Below, one piece after another: positions 16,899 to 25,476 of a DNA stretch of 64,000 nucleotides. Position numbers and translations under genes: made by a program. The stretch comes from Anaerolineae bacterium (GTDB taxonomy: Bacteria; Chloroflexota; Anaerolineae; Promineifilales; Promineifilaceae): NCBI GenBank assembly GCA_023382655.1, contig JAHDWK010000001.1, positions 297,089-361,088 of the forward strand. The letters are read 5' to 3'. The notes beneath the pieces were generated by a model that made no database searches, was not told the origin of the DNA, and saw only the letters and a list, made by a program, of their open reading frames with translations. The stretch's first letter is position 1; the number at the start of each line of letters is the position of its first letter.

Positions 16899-18812
16899 TT
16901 GAGACTATTTTCAACGCAGAGGCGCAAAGGCGCAGAGAAAGAAACAAGGCTTTGTGTTTCTTCGTGTTTTTTACGCCGCTCTTCACGTTCCTGGCGGATT
17001 GGGTTGCTGCTATTGGTGGCGATGGGGTTGGGGCAGGGAGTCACGGCCGTACCCCCTTCCCCTGTTGCCGCTTACCTCCCCCCCCAACAAGGGGCGCTCG
17101 ACCCCCGTTTTGGCGCGATTGAGTCCTTTTGGGCGCCGGCCGAGGCCGCCGAATTGGGCGTTGGTTTTGAGCGCATCCTCTTCTATTGGAATGAAATTCA
17201 GCCCACCGGCCCTAACGATTGGAACACCCTGCATGTGCATGAAGAGTGGCTGGCCGAGGCACGGGCACACAACCGGCAGGTGTTGGGGCTGCTCAAAAAC
17301 ACACCGCTCTGGGCTACCGATGGCGAATTTGCCTCTGGCGTACCACGTGGTCTCTATTTGCCCCTTGATGATCCTGGCAATTTATGGGCCAACTATGTGC
17401 GCCGGGTGGCCCAGTATTACGGGCCGTTGGGGGTGCATAACTGGGTTGTGTGGAACGAGCCAGACATTGCCCCCAATGTGTACGGTCACGAGTTTGCCGG
17501 GTCAACCGAAGATTATTATCAGTTGGTCAAGGTGACGTACCAGGTGATGAAACAGGCGGACCCCCAGGCCAAAATCCACATTGGCGGTATGACGCACTGG
17601 CATGATACCGGTTATTTGCGCCGCTTTTTGCAGGTGGTGGTGAATGACCCGGAAGCGGCCGAAAATAATTATTTCTTTGACGCCCTCACCTTTCACATTT
17701 ACTTCCGCCCGGAGACCATTCCCGGTATCGTGGGCAATGCCTTTGGCGTGCAGCAGCAGTTGGGCATCAGCCCCATGAAAGCGGTGTGGATCAATGAGAC
17801 GAATGCCCGTCCCAGTATGGACCCGGAGTGGCCGGTGCAGGTACAGGCGTTTCACCTGGATTTGGAACAGCAGGCGTGGTATATCCCCCAGGCGTATGCC
17901 CTCGGTTTTTATGCCGGGGCCAGCCACATTGGTCTTTATAAATTGGTGGACATCAATATGAATCCGGGAGACGAGAGTTGGGGGTTGATACGGCCGTATG
18001 ACTTCAGCAAACGCCCCGCCTTTTACGCCTATAAAAACACCATCCGCTACCTGTCCGGGTTCCAATATCCCATTCGCCGGGAGCAAAGTAACACCCATTA
18101 CCTTTTCAGTTTCACCCGGCCACAAGGGGTGACGCGCGTTATGTGGGCACGCACCACCACGCCGGTGGATTTGCGCGTCCCGGCGCTGGCTGCTTCTGGC
18201 GTGTTGGTTGACCCCATTACCGGGGTGGAAACGGCCGTCACGCCCAGCGGGGGTTTTTACAATGTGCGGCTGGAGGGCCAACGCTGCCACAATGGGGAAT
18301 GTTTGTTGGGTGGCCCGCCCGTATTCCTGGTGGAGGCAGGCGTAGCCCCGGAGAGCATCCCCACCTCGCCACCACCCGCTGCCGCGCCAGGTGCATCGGG
18401 TACACCCGGCGGCACGGTGACGGCCGCCGCGACGATCAGTGGCACGGTCACGGCCGTTTCCACGACAGGCAGCGCCTCTGCACCCACCGCCACCGAAGCC
18501 ACACCTACGGAAACGCGGACGCCCAGACCCACGAATACACCGCGACCTACCCGGACACCTTCGCCCACGGCCGTACCCACCGACACCCCTACAGCGACAG
18601 TTACGGCTTCGGCAACGGCCGTGCCGCCCACGTCCACCACCGCCGCCACTGAAGTGGCCGCCCTGCCCCCACCGACCGTGACCCCGTTTGTTGTAGAGGA
18701 GACGGCCGTAGGCGGCGTCATCCCCACCGATCAGGCGTCCTATTGGTTCCTGGGAATTGGTCTGGGCCTGGGTTTATTGTTGGTAGGAATCACGCTGTTA
18801 CGTCGCCGGTAA
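16899..18812 (+). CDS. Secreted, membrane-anchored glycosidase-like protein (clan GH-A fold)
   Basis: About 637 residues. After an N-terminal signal region (RIGLLLLVAMGLGQGVTA) comes a TIM-barrel domain with clan A glycosidase landmarks: VVWNEPDIAP (acid/base Glu after Asn) and VWINETNARP (likely nucleophile region). A Thr/Pro/Ala-rich low-complexity stretch of ~120 residues follows, then a C-terminal TM helix and RRR, so the catalytic domain is presumably held on the cell surface by a glycosylatable stalk. The start is uncertain: TTG at 16899 has GGAGG eight bases upstream, TTG at 16884 is possible, and the segment 16914-16950 is a dispersed repeat that has become coding. Substrate unknown. 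Confidence 0.75.
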   Translation: MRLFSTQRRKGAEKETRLCVSSCFLRRSSRSWRIGLLLLVAMGLGQGVTAVPPSPVAAYLPPQQGALDPRFGAIESFWAPAEAAELGVGFERILFYWNEIQPTGPNDWNTLHVHEEWLAEARAHNRQVLGLLKNTPLWATDGEFASGVPRGLYLPLDDPGNLWANYVRRVAQYYGPLGVHNWVVWNEPDIAPNVYGHEFAGSTEDYYQLVKVTYQVMKQADPQAKIHIGGMTHWHDTGYLRRFLQVVVNDPEAAENNYFFDALTFHIYFRPETIPGIVGNAFGVQQQLGISPMKAVWINETNARPSMDPEWPVQVQAFHLDLEQQAWYIPQAYALGFYAGASHIGLYKLVDINMNPGDESWGLIRPYDFSKRPAFYAYKNTIRYLSGFQYPIRREQSNTHYLFSFTRPQGVTRVMWARTTTPVDLRVPALAASGVLVDPITGVETAVTPSGGFYNVRLEGQRCHNGECLLGGPPVFLVEAGVAPESIPTSPPPAAAPGASGTPGGTVTAAATISGTVTAVSTTGSASAPTATEATPTETRTPRPTNTPRPTRTPSPTAVPTDTPTATVTASATAVPPTSTTAATEVAALPPPTVTPFVVEETAVGGVIPTDQASYWFLGIGLGLGLLLVGITLLRRR

Positions 18813-18821
18813 AGAGGTTTT

Positions 18822-19631
18822 ATGCTATCCGGACGGCTCCTTCACCATACAGATTTCCCTTCTCATCATGTACCGCCGCGCCCGGTGGATGTGTGGCTGC
18901 CGTCGGGGTATGATGCGGCACGGCCGTGTCCTGTCCTTTATATGCACGATGGGCAAAATTTGTTTGACCCGGCGCTGGCGTATGGCGGCGTCACCTGGGG
19001 CGTGGCCGAGGCGCTGACCCGACTGATGGCGGAGGGGATTGTGCCACCGACGATTATCGTAGGGGTGTGGAATGCGGGGGGGCGGCGCTGGCAGGAGTAT
19101 TTACCGCAACGGCCGTTTGCCAGCCTTGCTGGTCAGCAAGCATTAGCCGCCATAGACCCCGCCTATTTGCCCGGCCCACCCGATTCAGATGCTTACCTGC
19201 GTTTTTTGGTGACAGAGGTAAAACCGTTTATAGACCAGACTTACGCCACACAACCAGAACGGGAACACACCTTCATCATGGGTTCCAGTATGGGTGGACT
19301 GATTTCCCTGTACGCCTTGTGTGAATACCCGGACTTGTTCGGCGGTGCGGGCTGTGTCTCTACACACTGGCCGGCGGTGGACGGAGTGCTACCCCAACTG
19401 CTCAAACAGTTGCCCCCAGCTGGTCGTCACCGCTTCTATTTCGACTTTGGCACCGAGGAACTAGACGCCCAATACGAACCATTCCAGCAGCAGGCGGATA
19501 TCCTCATCGCCGCTGTCGGCTATACCCAGGGGCAGGATTGGGTCACGCACAAATTCCCCGGTGCCAACCACTCCGAACAAGCCTGGCAGCAGCGGGTACA
19601 CATCCCGCTCACCTTCTTATTGAGAGACTAA
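18822..19631 (+). CDS. Alpha/beta hydrolase, putative esterase family
   Basis: A 269-residue esterase D/IroE-like hydrolase. It has YMHDGQNLFDP early, the nucleophile elbow FIMGSSMGGLISLYAL (Ser in GSSMG), and a C-terminal catalytic His in PGANHSEQAW. Family members cleave esters of carbohydrates or siderophores. No signal peptide is visible. It is ten bases after the glycosidase-like gene, preceded by AGAGG, so the two may act on the same polysaccharide-linked substrate. It converges with the SMP-30 gene, the two stop codons overlapping in CTAA at 19628-19631. Confidence 0.85.
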   Translation: MLSGRLLHHTDFPSHHVPPRPVDVWLPSGYDAARPCPVLYMHDGQNLFDPALAYGGVTWGVAEALTRLMAEGIVPPTIIVGVWNAGGRRWQEYLPQRPFASLAGQQALAAIDPAYLPGPPDSDAYLRFLVTEVKPFIDQTYATQPEREHTFIMGSSMGGLISLYALCEYPDLFGGAGCVSTHWPAVDGVLPQLLKQLPPAGRHRFYFDFGTEELDAQYEPFQQQADILIAAVGYTQGQDWVTHKFPGANHSEQAWQQRVHIPLTFLLRD

Positions 19632-20488
19632 CCTGCATACAACGTATCGGGCAGGCCGGTAGCATCTGTTTCCAACACAAGCAGGCTGCCCGCCAGCGGT
19701 TGTTCGGCCCGTTCGGCGGCGGAGAGGCCGACGCTGGCGCTGGTAATGTACAACTGGTTGAGCGCTGGGCCGCCAAAGGTGCAGCTTGTCGGCCGTTGCA
19801 CCGGCAGGGGGATTTCGCGGTCAACTGTGCTATTGGGTGCGTAGCGCACAATTTTCCAACCATCCCATTTGGCGCTCCAGACGTAACCGGCGGCGTCTAC
19901 GGTCAGGCCGTCCGGGAAGCCCTCGCTGTCCTGGGCAAAGATGCGTTCGTGGCTGATCTGGCCGGATTCCCCATCAAAATCGTAAGCAACAATGTGGCGG
20001 GTGGGGGTGTCGGTGTAATACATGGTGCGGTTGTCCGGTGACCAGCCCAGGCCGTTGGAGCAGGTGATATGGGAGCGCATCAGGTGACAACGGCCGTCAC
20101 CATCCAGCCGATACAACGCCCCCACCGGCGCGGCCACCTTTAGCTCCATCGTACCCGCCCAGAAACGGCCGTAGCGGTCACACTTGCCATCATTAAAACG
20201 GGTGCCCCGGCCTGGCTCCGGGCGGCAAATGTTAGTCAATTCGCCGCTGTCCAGGTCAAAGGTATACAACCCGTCGCGCAGCGCCACTATCGCGCCGCCA
20301 CCCTGCCGCAGGGCAAAACTGCCAATCTGAGAAGGCATCGCCCAGGCCGTGTATGCGCCTGTTGCTGGTTGCCAGCGTTGCAGGCACGGCCGTTCAATAT
20401 CCACCCAATACAACGCCTGCTCATCCACCGACCAGACCGGCCCTTCCCCCAATTTATCCTCCGCCGCAAACGCCACTTTCAGCTTCAT
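19628..20488 (-). CDS. SMP-30/gluconolactonase/LRE family protein
   Basis: A 286-residue six-bladed beta-propeller. It starts with LGEGPVWSVDEQALYWVDI (metal-binding Glu) and has RFNDGKCDRYGRFWAGTM, SNGLGWSPDNRTMYYTDT (Asn and Asp metal ligands) and FPDGLTVDAAGYVWSA. Members are lactonases that open sugar lactones using a divalent cation. AAGGAGGAAGAG precedes the ATG at 20488. Its neighbours upstream are an MFS transporter and small membrane protein on the same strand, which may form a sugar uptake or efflux unit, though this is inference. Confidence 0.9.
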   Translation of the reverse strand: MKLKVAFAAEDKLGEGPVWSVDEQALYWVDIERPCLQRWQPATGAYTAWAMPSQIGSFALRQGGGAIVALRDGLYTFDLDSGELTNICRPEPGRGTRFNDGKCDRYGRFWAGTMELKVAAPVGALYRLDGDGRCHLMRSHITCSNGLGWSPDNRTMYYTDTPTRHIVAYDFDGESGQISHERIFAQDSEGFPDGLTVDAAGYVWSAKWDGWKIVRYAPNSTVDREIPLPVQRPTSCTFGGPALNQLYITSASVGLSAAERAEQPLAGSLLVLETDATGLPDTLYAG

Positions 20489-20560
20489 CTCTTCCTCCTT
20501 GTGGAATGAGATTGAGAGATTGAGAGATTAAATCTCCCAATCTCCCAATCACCCAATCAC

Positions 20561-21805
20561 CTAATCTCCCTCTGCCTCCTCCGGCAGCCATCGCCACAAC
20601 AAAACCGCCGCCGCCAGCGCCAGCACCCCGCCAAACAAAAATGGCGCGGCCATGCCGAAGCCCGGCCAACTGCCCACCCCCTGCCACAATAACCCGGCGA
20701 TCAGGCTGGCTGGCAGGGCGGCCAACCCAATCGTACCATTAAACCAGCCGTAGGCCGTACCCCGTTGATCTTTTTGCACCAGGTCGGCCACAAACGCTTT
20801 GGCAATGCCTTCGGCAAAACCATAATACACACCATAGGCCACAAAGAGGATCAGCAGATGCCAGCTTTGCTGCGCCAGGGCAAACCCCAGATAAACGAGC
20901 GCATACAGCAGCCAGCCCGCCAGCAGCACCCGCCGCCGCCCCCACCGGTCGGAAAGCGAGCCAATGGGGCCGGAGACGATGGTGTACACCAGGTTAAACA
21001 GCAGCAGCAGCCCCAGGATGGGTAGCAGCGCCAGGCCGGTAGCCTGGGCGCGCAGGATGAGAAAGGCGTCGGCAGAGTTGCCCAGGGTAAACAGGAGCAT
21101 GATGAACAGAAATTGGTGAAACGGCCGTCCCAATGCCCCCCAACTCATGCGGGAAGATTCTGCTTTGGCTGTCTGTCGGGGCGTCTCTCGGACCCCCACC
21201 ACCAGCAAGATGACGCCCAACGTCGCCGGGATCAGGCTCAGCCAGACCAGGGTGTTAAAGGGGCTGCGGGTGAGGGTGGGTGTGTTCCCCTGCCATTGCC
21301 AGATGACCAGCATGGCCACCAGCAGCCCAAACACGGCCCCGGCTGTATCCCCGGCGCGGTGCAGGCCAAAAGCCAGACCGCGCTGTCTGGCCTCTATGCT
21401 GTCGGCAATCAGAGCGTCACGGGGGGCGGTGCGAATACCTTTGCCGGTGCGCTCCACAAAACGGATGGCGAGTACGGCCGTCCAGCTATTCGCCAGCGCC
21501 AAAAACGGTTTAGCCACAGCCGACAGCCCATACCCGGCCACCGTCAGCCATTTACGCTGCCCCAACCGGTCGGAATACCGCCCAGAGAGCAGTTTAACCA
21601 GACTGCTGGTCGTCTCCGCCACCCCTTCGATCAGGCCAATGGTCAATGTGCGCGCCCCCAACACGTTGGCCAGGAACAGAGGCAGCAAATGGACAACCAT
21701 TTCGGAAGAGAGGTCGGTGAGGAAGGAGACGGCCGTGAGTATCCAGACATTACGCGGCAATCGCAACCATGACTGAGCATCTTTGGTTGGTGGTGTTGGA
21801 TTCAT
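20561..21805 (-). CDS. Major facilitator superfamily transporter
   Basis: A 414-residue protein with about 12 membrane segments. The motif A region between TM2 and TM3 reads LSGRYSDRLGQRKWLTVAGY, and the second half has GPIGSLSDRWGRRRVLLAGW; RFVERTGKGIRTAPRDALIADS is characteristic of a group of MFS permeases whose substrates are not established. The start ATG overlaps the stop codon of the upstream gene (ATGA at 21802-21805), so translation is coupled. Confidence 0.88.
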   Translation of the reverse strand: MNPTPPTKDAQSWLRLPRNVWILTAVSFLTDLSSEMVVHLLPLFLANVLGARTLTIGLIEGVAETTSSLVKLLSGRYSDRLGQRKWLTVAGYGLSAVAKPFLALANSWTAVLAIRFVERTGKGIRTAPRDALIADSIEARQRGLAFGLHRAGDTAGAVFGLLVAMLVIWQWQGNTPTLTRSPFNTLVWLSLIPATLGVILLVVGVRETPRQTAKAESSRMSWGALGRPFHQFLFIMLLFTLGNSADAFLILRAQATGLALLPILGLLLLFNLVYTIVSGPIGSLSDRWGRRRVLLAGWLLYALVYLGFALAQQSWHLLILFVAYGVYYGFAEGIAKAFVADLVQKDQRGTAYGWFNGTIGLAALPASLIAGLLWQGVGSWPGFGMAAPFLFGGVLALAAAVLLWRWLPEEAEGD

Positions 21806-22362
21806 ACAGAGGTTTTGGCGCGCGGTTTCTTGGGGCGTTTTGGCGTATCCACCCGTGAGAGGCGAGGATAACCCTTTACAAACTCAACCGGCAGTTCTTC
21901 GCCCATAGTGAGACGGCCGTACACCCGCCCATGCAGGGTTTGAAAGGCCGCCCCGTCATCATAGAGGTAGCCCACATAGTTCTTTTTGCCCCCGCTGGTC
22001 TCGTCTTTCCAGAGGTGCGTGATGACGGCCGTGCCCGTTTGTTTTTGGCGATTAAACAGGCGTGTCTCGCGCCAATCCCGCCATGTGACCCAGAGAAAGT
22101 AAATGCCAAGGCCCAGCCAGAGTGGGAAAGTACACATAAATATCCTGGGGTCGGTGGCCTGGCCGGGAATAACCGTATCCAATGTGGCGTAGATGGTGTC
22201 GTTTACCCAGCCGCCAATGCCCAACAAAAAGCCCAGAAGGCAGCAGCCGACAATGGCAAGACCGGAGAGGGTGGCACGGCCGTCAGTCGGTTCAAATGCC
22301 TTTTGTGTTGGGCGTGGCCCCGCATCTGGGATAGTTGTTGAGTCAGGATTGTCAGCAGTCAT
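21802..22362 (-). CDS. Membrane protein with DUF3592-like domain
   Basis: A 186-residue protein with two membrane segments (LAIVGCCLLGFLLGIGGWV and FPLWLGLGIYFLWVTW) and a C-terminal small beta domain (GTAVITHLWKD...YVGYLYDD) resembling DUF3592. The C-terminus is lysine/arginine-rich. Function unknown. Its stop overlaps the start of the MFS gene. AAAAGAGAG precedes the ATG. Confidence 0.7.
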   Translation of the reverse strand: MTADNPDSTTIPDAGPRPTQKAFEPTDGRATLSGLAIVGCCLLGFLLGIGGWVNDTIYATLDTVIPGQATDPRIFMCTFPLWLGLGIYFLWVTWRDWRETRLFNRQKQTGTAVITHLWKDETSGGKKNYVGYLYDDGAAFQTLHGRVYGRLTMGEELPVEFVKGYPRLSRVDTPKRPKKPRAKTSV

Positions 22363-22422
22363 CTCTCTTTTACCTTATGGAATGGAGAATTCAAATAGAG
22401 TTCGTACAAACTTTAGCGAGGC

Positions 22423-22456
22423 AGACCTGACAGGTTTTCTGAAACCTGTCAGGTCT
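22423..22456. repeat. Perfect hairpin, AGACCTGACAGGTTT arms
   Basis: AGACCTGACAGGTTT (22423-22437) and its exact complement (22442-22456) flank a TCTG loop. A diverged relative (CCTGACAG...CTGTCAG) occurs at 55928-55952. The gap 22363-22533 contains nothing else I can name. Confidence 0.9.
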
Positions 22457-22533
22457 ATTGTCCGACTTCTGAATTCTCTATTAGTATGGGTACAGATTAA
22501 ACATTTGTCGCGGCAATTTGCTACACTATTTAC

Positions 22534-22944
22534 CTATTCTCCACGCAGCAAATTGACCAGTCCCCGTTCTCTGGCTACGTCGCGCACATACAGCATGAAC
22601 GACGGCCACCAGATCAGATCATTGGTCAAAATAATCCAGCCAAAAGCCAGCGGCAGTTGCCCCTGCCCGACCGACCAGACAAACCCAATTGGCCCCAATA
22701 TCTTACCCGCCAGCCCTATGAGAATCAGGTGTGGATGGCGTTCCGGGTAACGGCCGGCCCACCAGTAAGCGGGCGCATACACCAACACAAACATGCCCAC
22801 CACCTGCCACAGCGGCAAATACTCTGGCGGCGGTATTCCGATACGCTGAAATATCCACTCTGGAAACAAGACATTGACACTCCCCCACACCAGATTGTAA
22901 ACGGCCGCTGCATAAAACCAGGGGCGATAACGTTGGAGATTCAT
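22534..22944 (-). CDS. Small membrane protein of unknown function
   Basis: About 136 residues, four hydrophobic segments (FYAAAVYNLVWGSVNVLF, LWQVVGMFVLVYAPAYWWAG, ILIGLAGKILGPIGFVW, LPLAFGWIILTNDLIWWPSFM). It resembles a widespread family of uncharacterised alkyl hydroperoxide-unrelated small membrane proteins, but I cannot name it. The ATG at 22944 is chosen over one 36 bases upstream, which would overlap the preceding gene; neither has a good ribosome binding site. Confidence 0.6.
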   Translation of the reverse strand: MNLQRYRPWFYAAAVYNLVWGSVNVLFPEWIFQRIGIPPPEYLPLWQVVGMFVLVYAPAYWWAGRYPERHPHLILIGLAGKILGPIGFVWSVGQGQLPLAFGWIILTNDLIWWPSFMLYVRDVARERGLVNLLRGE

Positions 22945-22952
22945 GTTATGTG

Positions 22953-25292
22953 TTAATTGGTCCGATTCACCAATTCCCACAGCTTGCTGGGGCTGAGGGG
23001 GATTTCGCGGATTTCCAGGGTGGGGTGGTGCAGGGCGTCCTCGACGGCCTGGGCAAAGAGGGGGCCGGTGGGGATGGCCCCGGCTTCACCGGCCCCTTTG
23101 ATGCCCAGTGGGTTCAGCGGCGAGGGGGTGACTTCGTGGCCGATTTCGATGCGGGGCACGTCGGTGGCGGTGGGCAGCAGGTAATCCATGAAAGAGCCGG
23201 TAAGCAACTGCCCATCTTCGTTGTAGATGATTTGCTCATAGAAGGCGTTGCCGATCCCTTGGGCCACGCCGCCCTGAATTTGCCCATCCAGGATGAGCGG
23301 GTTGATCACTCGGCCGCAATCATGCACGACGACGTATCGCAAAATTTTGACGGCGCAGGTGTCCGGGTCTACTTCCACGATCATGGCATGGACGCCAGCG
23401 GCCGTGGCCCCATATTCTGGCCCAAAGTAATTGGTCGCTTCCAACCCCGGTTCGGTGCCCGGTTTGACCGCGCCGCGCATGGGGTTGGCCCGCTGCGCCA
23501 GTTGGCCGAGGGGGATGGCTTTGTCCGGCGCGCCTTTGACGTGGACACGGCCGTCAGCCAACACCAGATCTTCCTCCGCCGCCTCCAAAAAGTCGGCCGC
23601 CAGCTTCAGAATTTTCTGGCGCACATCCCGCGCCGCCTCGTTGATGGCATTGCCCGCCACCACCGCCCCCCGGCTGGCAAATGTGCCTGCACCCCAGTGG
23701 AACTGGTCGGTATCCCCGGTCACAATGTCTACATCGCTCACGTTCACGCCCACCTGGTCGGCCACAATCTGGGCAAAACTGGTGAAATGCCCCTGTCCCT
23801 GCGTGCCAATGCCGGTAGCCACGCTGACCCGGCCACTGCTCTGCACCTGCACCCGCGCCCCCTCATATGGCCCAATGCCCGTGCCTTCCACATAGGCCAC
23901 CACACCCAGCCCCAAATGCCGCCCTTCGGCCCGCGCCTGCGGCTGTATTTCGTGGGTGAACTGCTCATAACCAACCATTTGCAACGCTTTGTCCAGGATG
24001 GGTTGGTAATTGCCGCTGTCGTAGGTGAGGGGGGCGAAGTCCTGGTAGATGATTTCGTTGTTGTAGGGGAATTTGTCTGGCGGGATGAAGTTGCGGCGGC
24101 GGATTTCGGCCTTGTCTATGTCCAGTTCTCTGGCGGCAATGTCCAGCAGCCGCTCGATGACAAAGACGCCATGCTGCCGCCCCGCGCCGCGATAGGGGGT
24201 GACGAGGGTTTTGTTGGTGAACACGGCCGTAAATTCCGACTCATAATGGGCAATATCATACGGCCCCAGCAGCGTACACTGGCTGTTCAGCGCCACCGTC
24301 AGGCCGTAGGGCGCATAAGCCCCCTGGTCGTGCAAGAAAACGTCATGGATGCCCAGAATACGGCCGTCCTGCGTAAACGCCGCTTCCACATCATGGATTT
24401 GCCCCCGCTCATGGGTGGTCGCCACAAAATTCTCGGCGCGGTCTTCAATCCATTTGATCGGCCGATTCAGCCGCATGGCTGCCCAGGGAATGAGCACCTC
24501 CTCCGGGTAAAACATCATAATTTTTGGGCCAAAGCCACCGCCGATAAAAGGGGCAATGACGCGCACCTGGTTTTCCGACAGCCCCAACAGCGCGGCCATG
24601 CCGTTGCGAATAAAAACGGGCGCTTGTGTCGTGTCCCAGATGGTCAGCCGTTGGGCGCGGCGGTCCCACTCCGCCACCACGCCCCGGTTTTCCATGGCGG
24701 CGGCAATGCCGTGATCGTAATGGAAACGACGCTGGATGAGCAGATCGGCCTGTGTTTTGGCGGTGGCGTAATCCCCTTTCTTTTGCACCAAGTGGGCGGA
24801 GATATTGCTGCCCAGATCGTCGTGTACCAGCGAGGCATGGGGTTGTAAGGCTTGTTCCAGGTCGGTCACGGCCGTGAGTGGTTCATAATCTACAAACACC
24901 AGTTCGGCCGCATCTTCGGCAATGTAACGGCTTTCGGCGATGACGAGGGCTATCGGTTCACCTACGTGCCGCACTTTGTCCCTGGCCAGCGGCACCTGGG
25001 TGCGCTGGTTGAAGACAATATCTTTCACCGGCGGCGGCGGCACCAGTAGGGGGCCGGGCTGCCAGTAATCGCCCAGGTCTACGGCCGTGACCACCGCCAG
25101 CACCCCCTCTTTCGCCACTGCCATCGCGGTATCAATACTCAAAATACGCGCATGGGCATACGGGCTGCGCACAAAAGCGGCGTGCGCCATGCCCGGCAGG
25201 TGTACATCATCTGTAAACAATGCCTGCCCCGTCAGCAGCCGGGGGTCCTCATTCCGTTTAATCCGTTCGCCAAAAAATTGTGTCGCCGCCAT
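22953..25292 (-). CDS. Xanthine dehydrogenase / CO dehydrogenase family large subunit (molybdopterin)
   Basis: About 779 residues, the normal length of the CoxL/XdhB type catalytic subunit. It begins with GERIKRNEDPRLLTG, has PFIGGGFGPK, the active-site loop TPYRGAGRQHG, GTQGQGHFT and the catalytic Glu in KGAGEAGAIP. The loop is PYRGAGR, as in form II CoxL and related aldehyde or xanthine oxidases; the AYRCSFR loop of true aerobic CO dehydrogenase is absent, so CO oxidation is doubtful. No medium (FAD) or small (2Fe-2S) subunit gene is adjacent, so its partners must be elsewhere. Start ATG 25292 with GAGG upstream. Confidence 0.85.
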   Translation of the reverse strand: MAATQFFGERIKRNEDPRLLTGQALFTDDVHLPGMAHAAFVRSPYAHARILSIDTAMAVAKEGVLAVVTAVDLGDYWQPGPLLVPPPPVKDIVFNQRTQVPLARDKVRHVGEPIALVIAESRYIAEDAAELVFVDYEPLTAVTDLEQALQPHASLVHDDLGSNISAHLVQKKGDYATAKTQADLLIQRRFHYDHGIAAAMENRGVVAEWDRRAQRLTIWDTTQAPVFIRNGMAALLGLSENQVRVIAPFIGGGFGPKIMMFYPEEVLIPWAAMRLNRPIKWIEDRAENFVATTHERGQIHDVEAAFTQDGRILGIHDVFLHDQGAYAPYGLTVALNSQCTLLGPYDIAHYESEFTAVFTNKTLVTPYRGAGRQHGVFVIERLLDIAARELDIDKAEIRRRNFIPPDKFPYNNEIIYQDFAPLTYDSGNYQPILDKALQMVGYEQFTHEIQPQARAEGRHLGLGVVAYVEGTGIGPYEGARVQVQSSGRVSVATGIGTQGQGHFTSFAQIVADQVGVNVSDVDIVTGDTDQFHWGAGTFASRGAVVAGNAINEAARDVRQKILKLAADFLEAAEEDLVLADGRVHVKGAPDKAIPLGQLAQRANPMRGAVKPGTEPGLEATNYFGPEYGATAAGVHAMIVEVDPDTCAVKILRYVVVHDCGRVINPLILDGQIQGGVAQGIGNAFYEQIIYNEDGQLLTGSFMDYLLPTATDVPRIEIGHEVTPSPLNPLGIKGAGEAGAIPTGPLFAQAVEDALHHPTLEIREIPLSPSKLWELVNRTN

Positions 25293-25406
25293 AGAATCCT
25301 CGTTTTTAACGCAAAGGTGCAAAGAATGAAAGGAGGCAAAGAAAAAGAGAAGAAAGTATGGGGAAACTATAGCCAGCTATCAAGGGGCGGGCAACCCCTC
25401 CAGCCA

Positions 25407-25468
25407 GTGCCAGGTACATGGCAGCAGGTATCGCATTGACCAGGGCCGTTCCGCCCTGTGCCTGGCAC
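25407..25468. repeat. Inverted repeat of GTGCCAGG...CCTGGCAC
   Basis: GTGCCAGGTACA at 25407 and CCCTGTGCCTGGCAC ending at 25468 form an imperfect palindrome. A relative in the opposite arm order lies at 63889-63950. It ends just past the stop of the leftward P-type ATPase gene. Confidence 0.6.
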
Positions 25469-25476
25469 TACTTGAC

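Noticed and set aside
22950-24848. Open frame of 632 codons on the plus strand opposite the CoxL-like gene
   Set aside because: It lies fully inside the molybdopterin subunit gene, has no recognisable domain, and reflects GC-rich third positions of the real gene.
22953-25292. CoxL of true aerobic CO dehydrogenase
   Set aside because: The active-site loop reads PYRGAGR; the Cys-containing loop of form I enzymes is absent.
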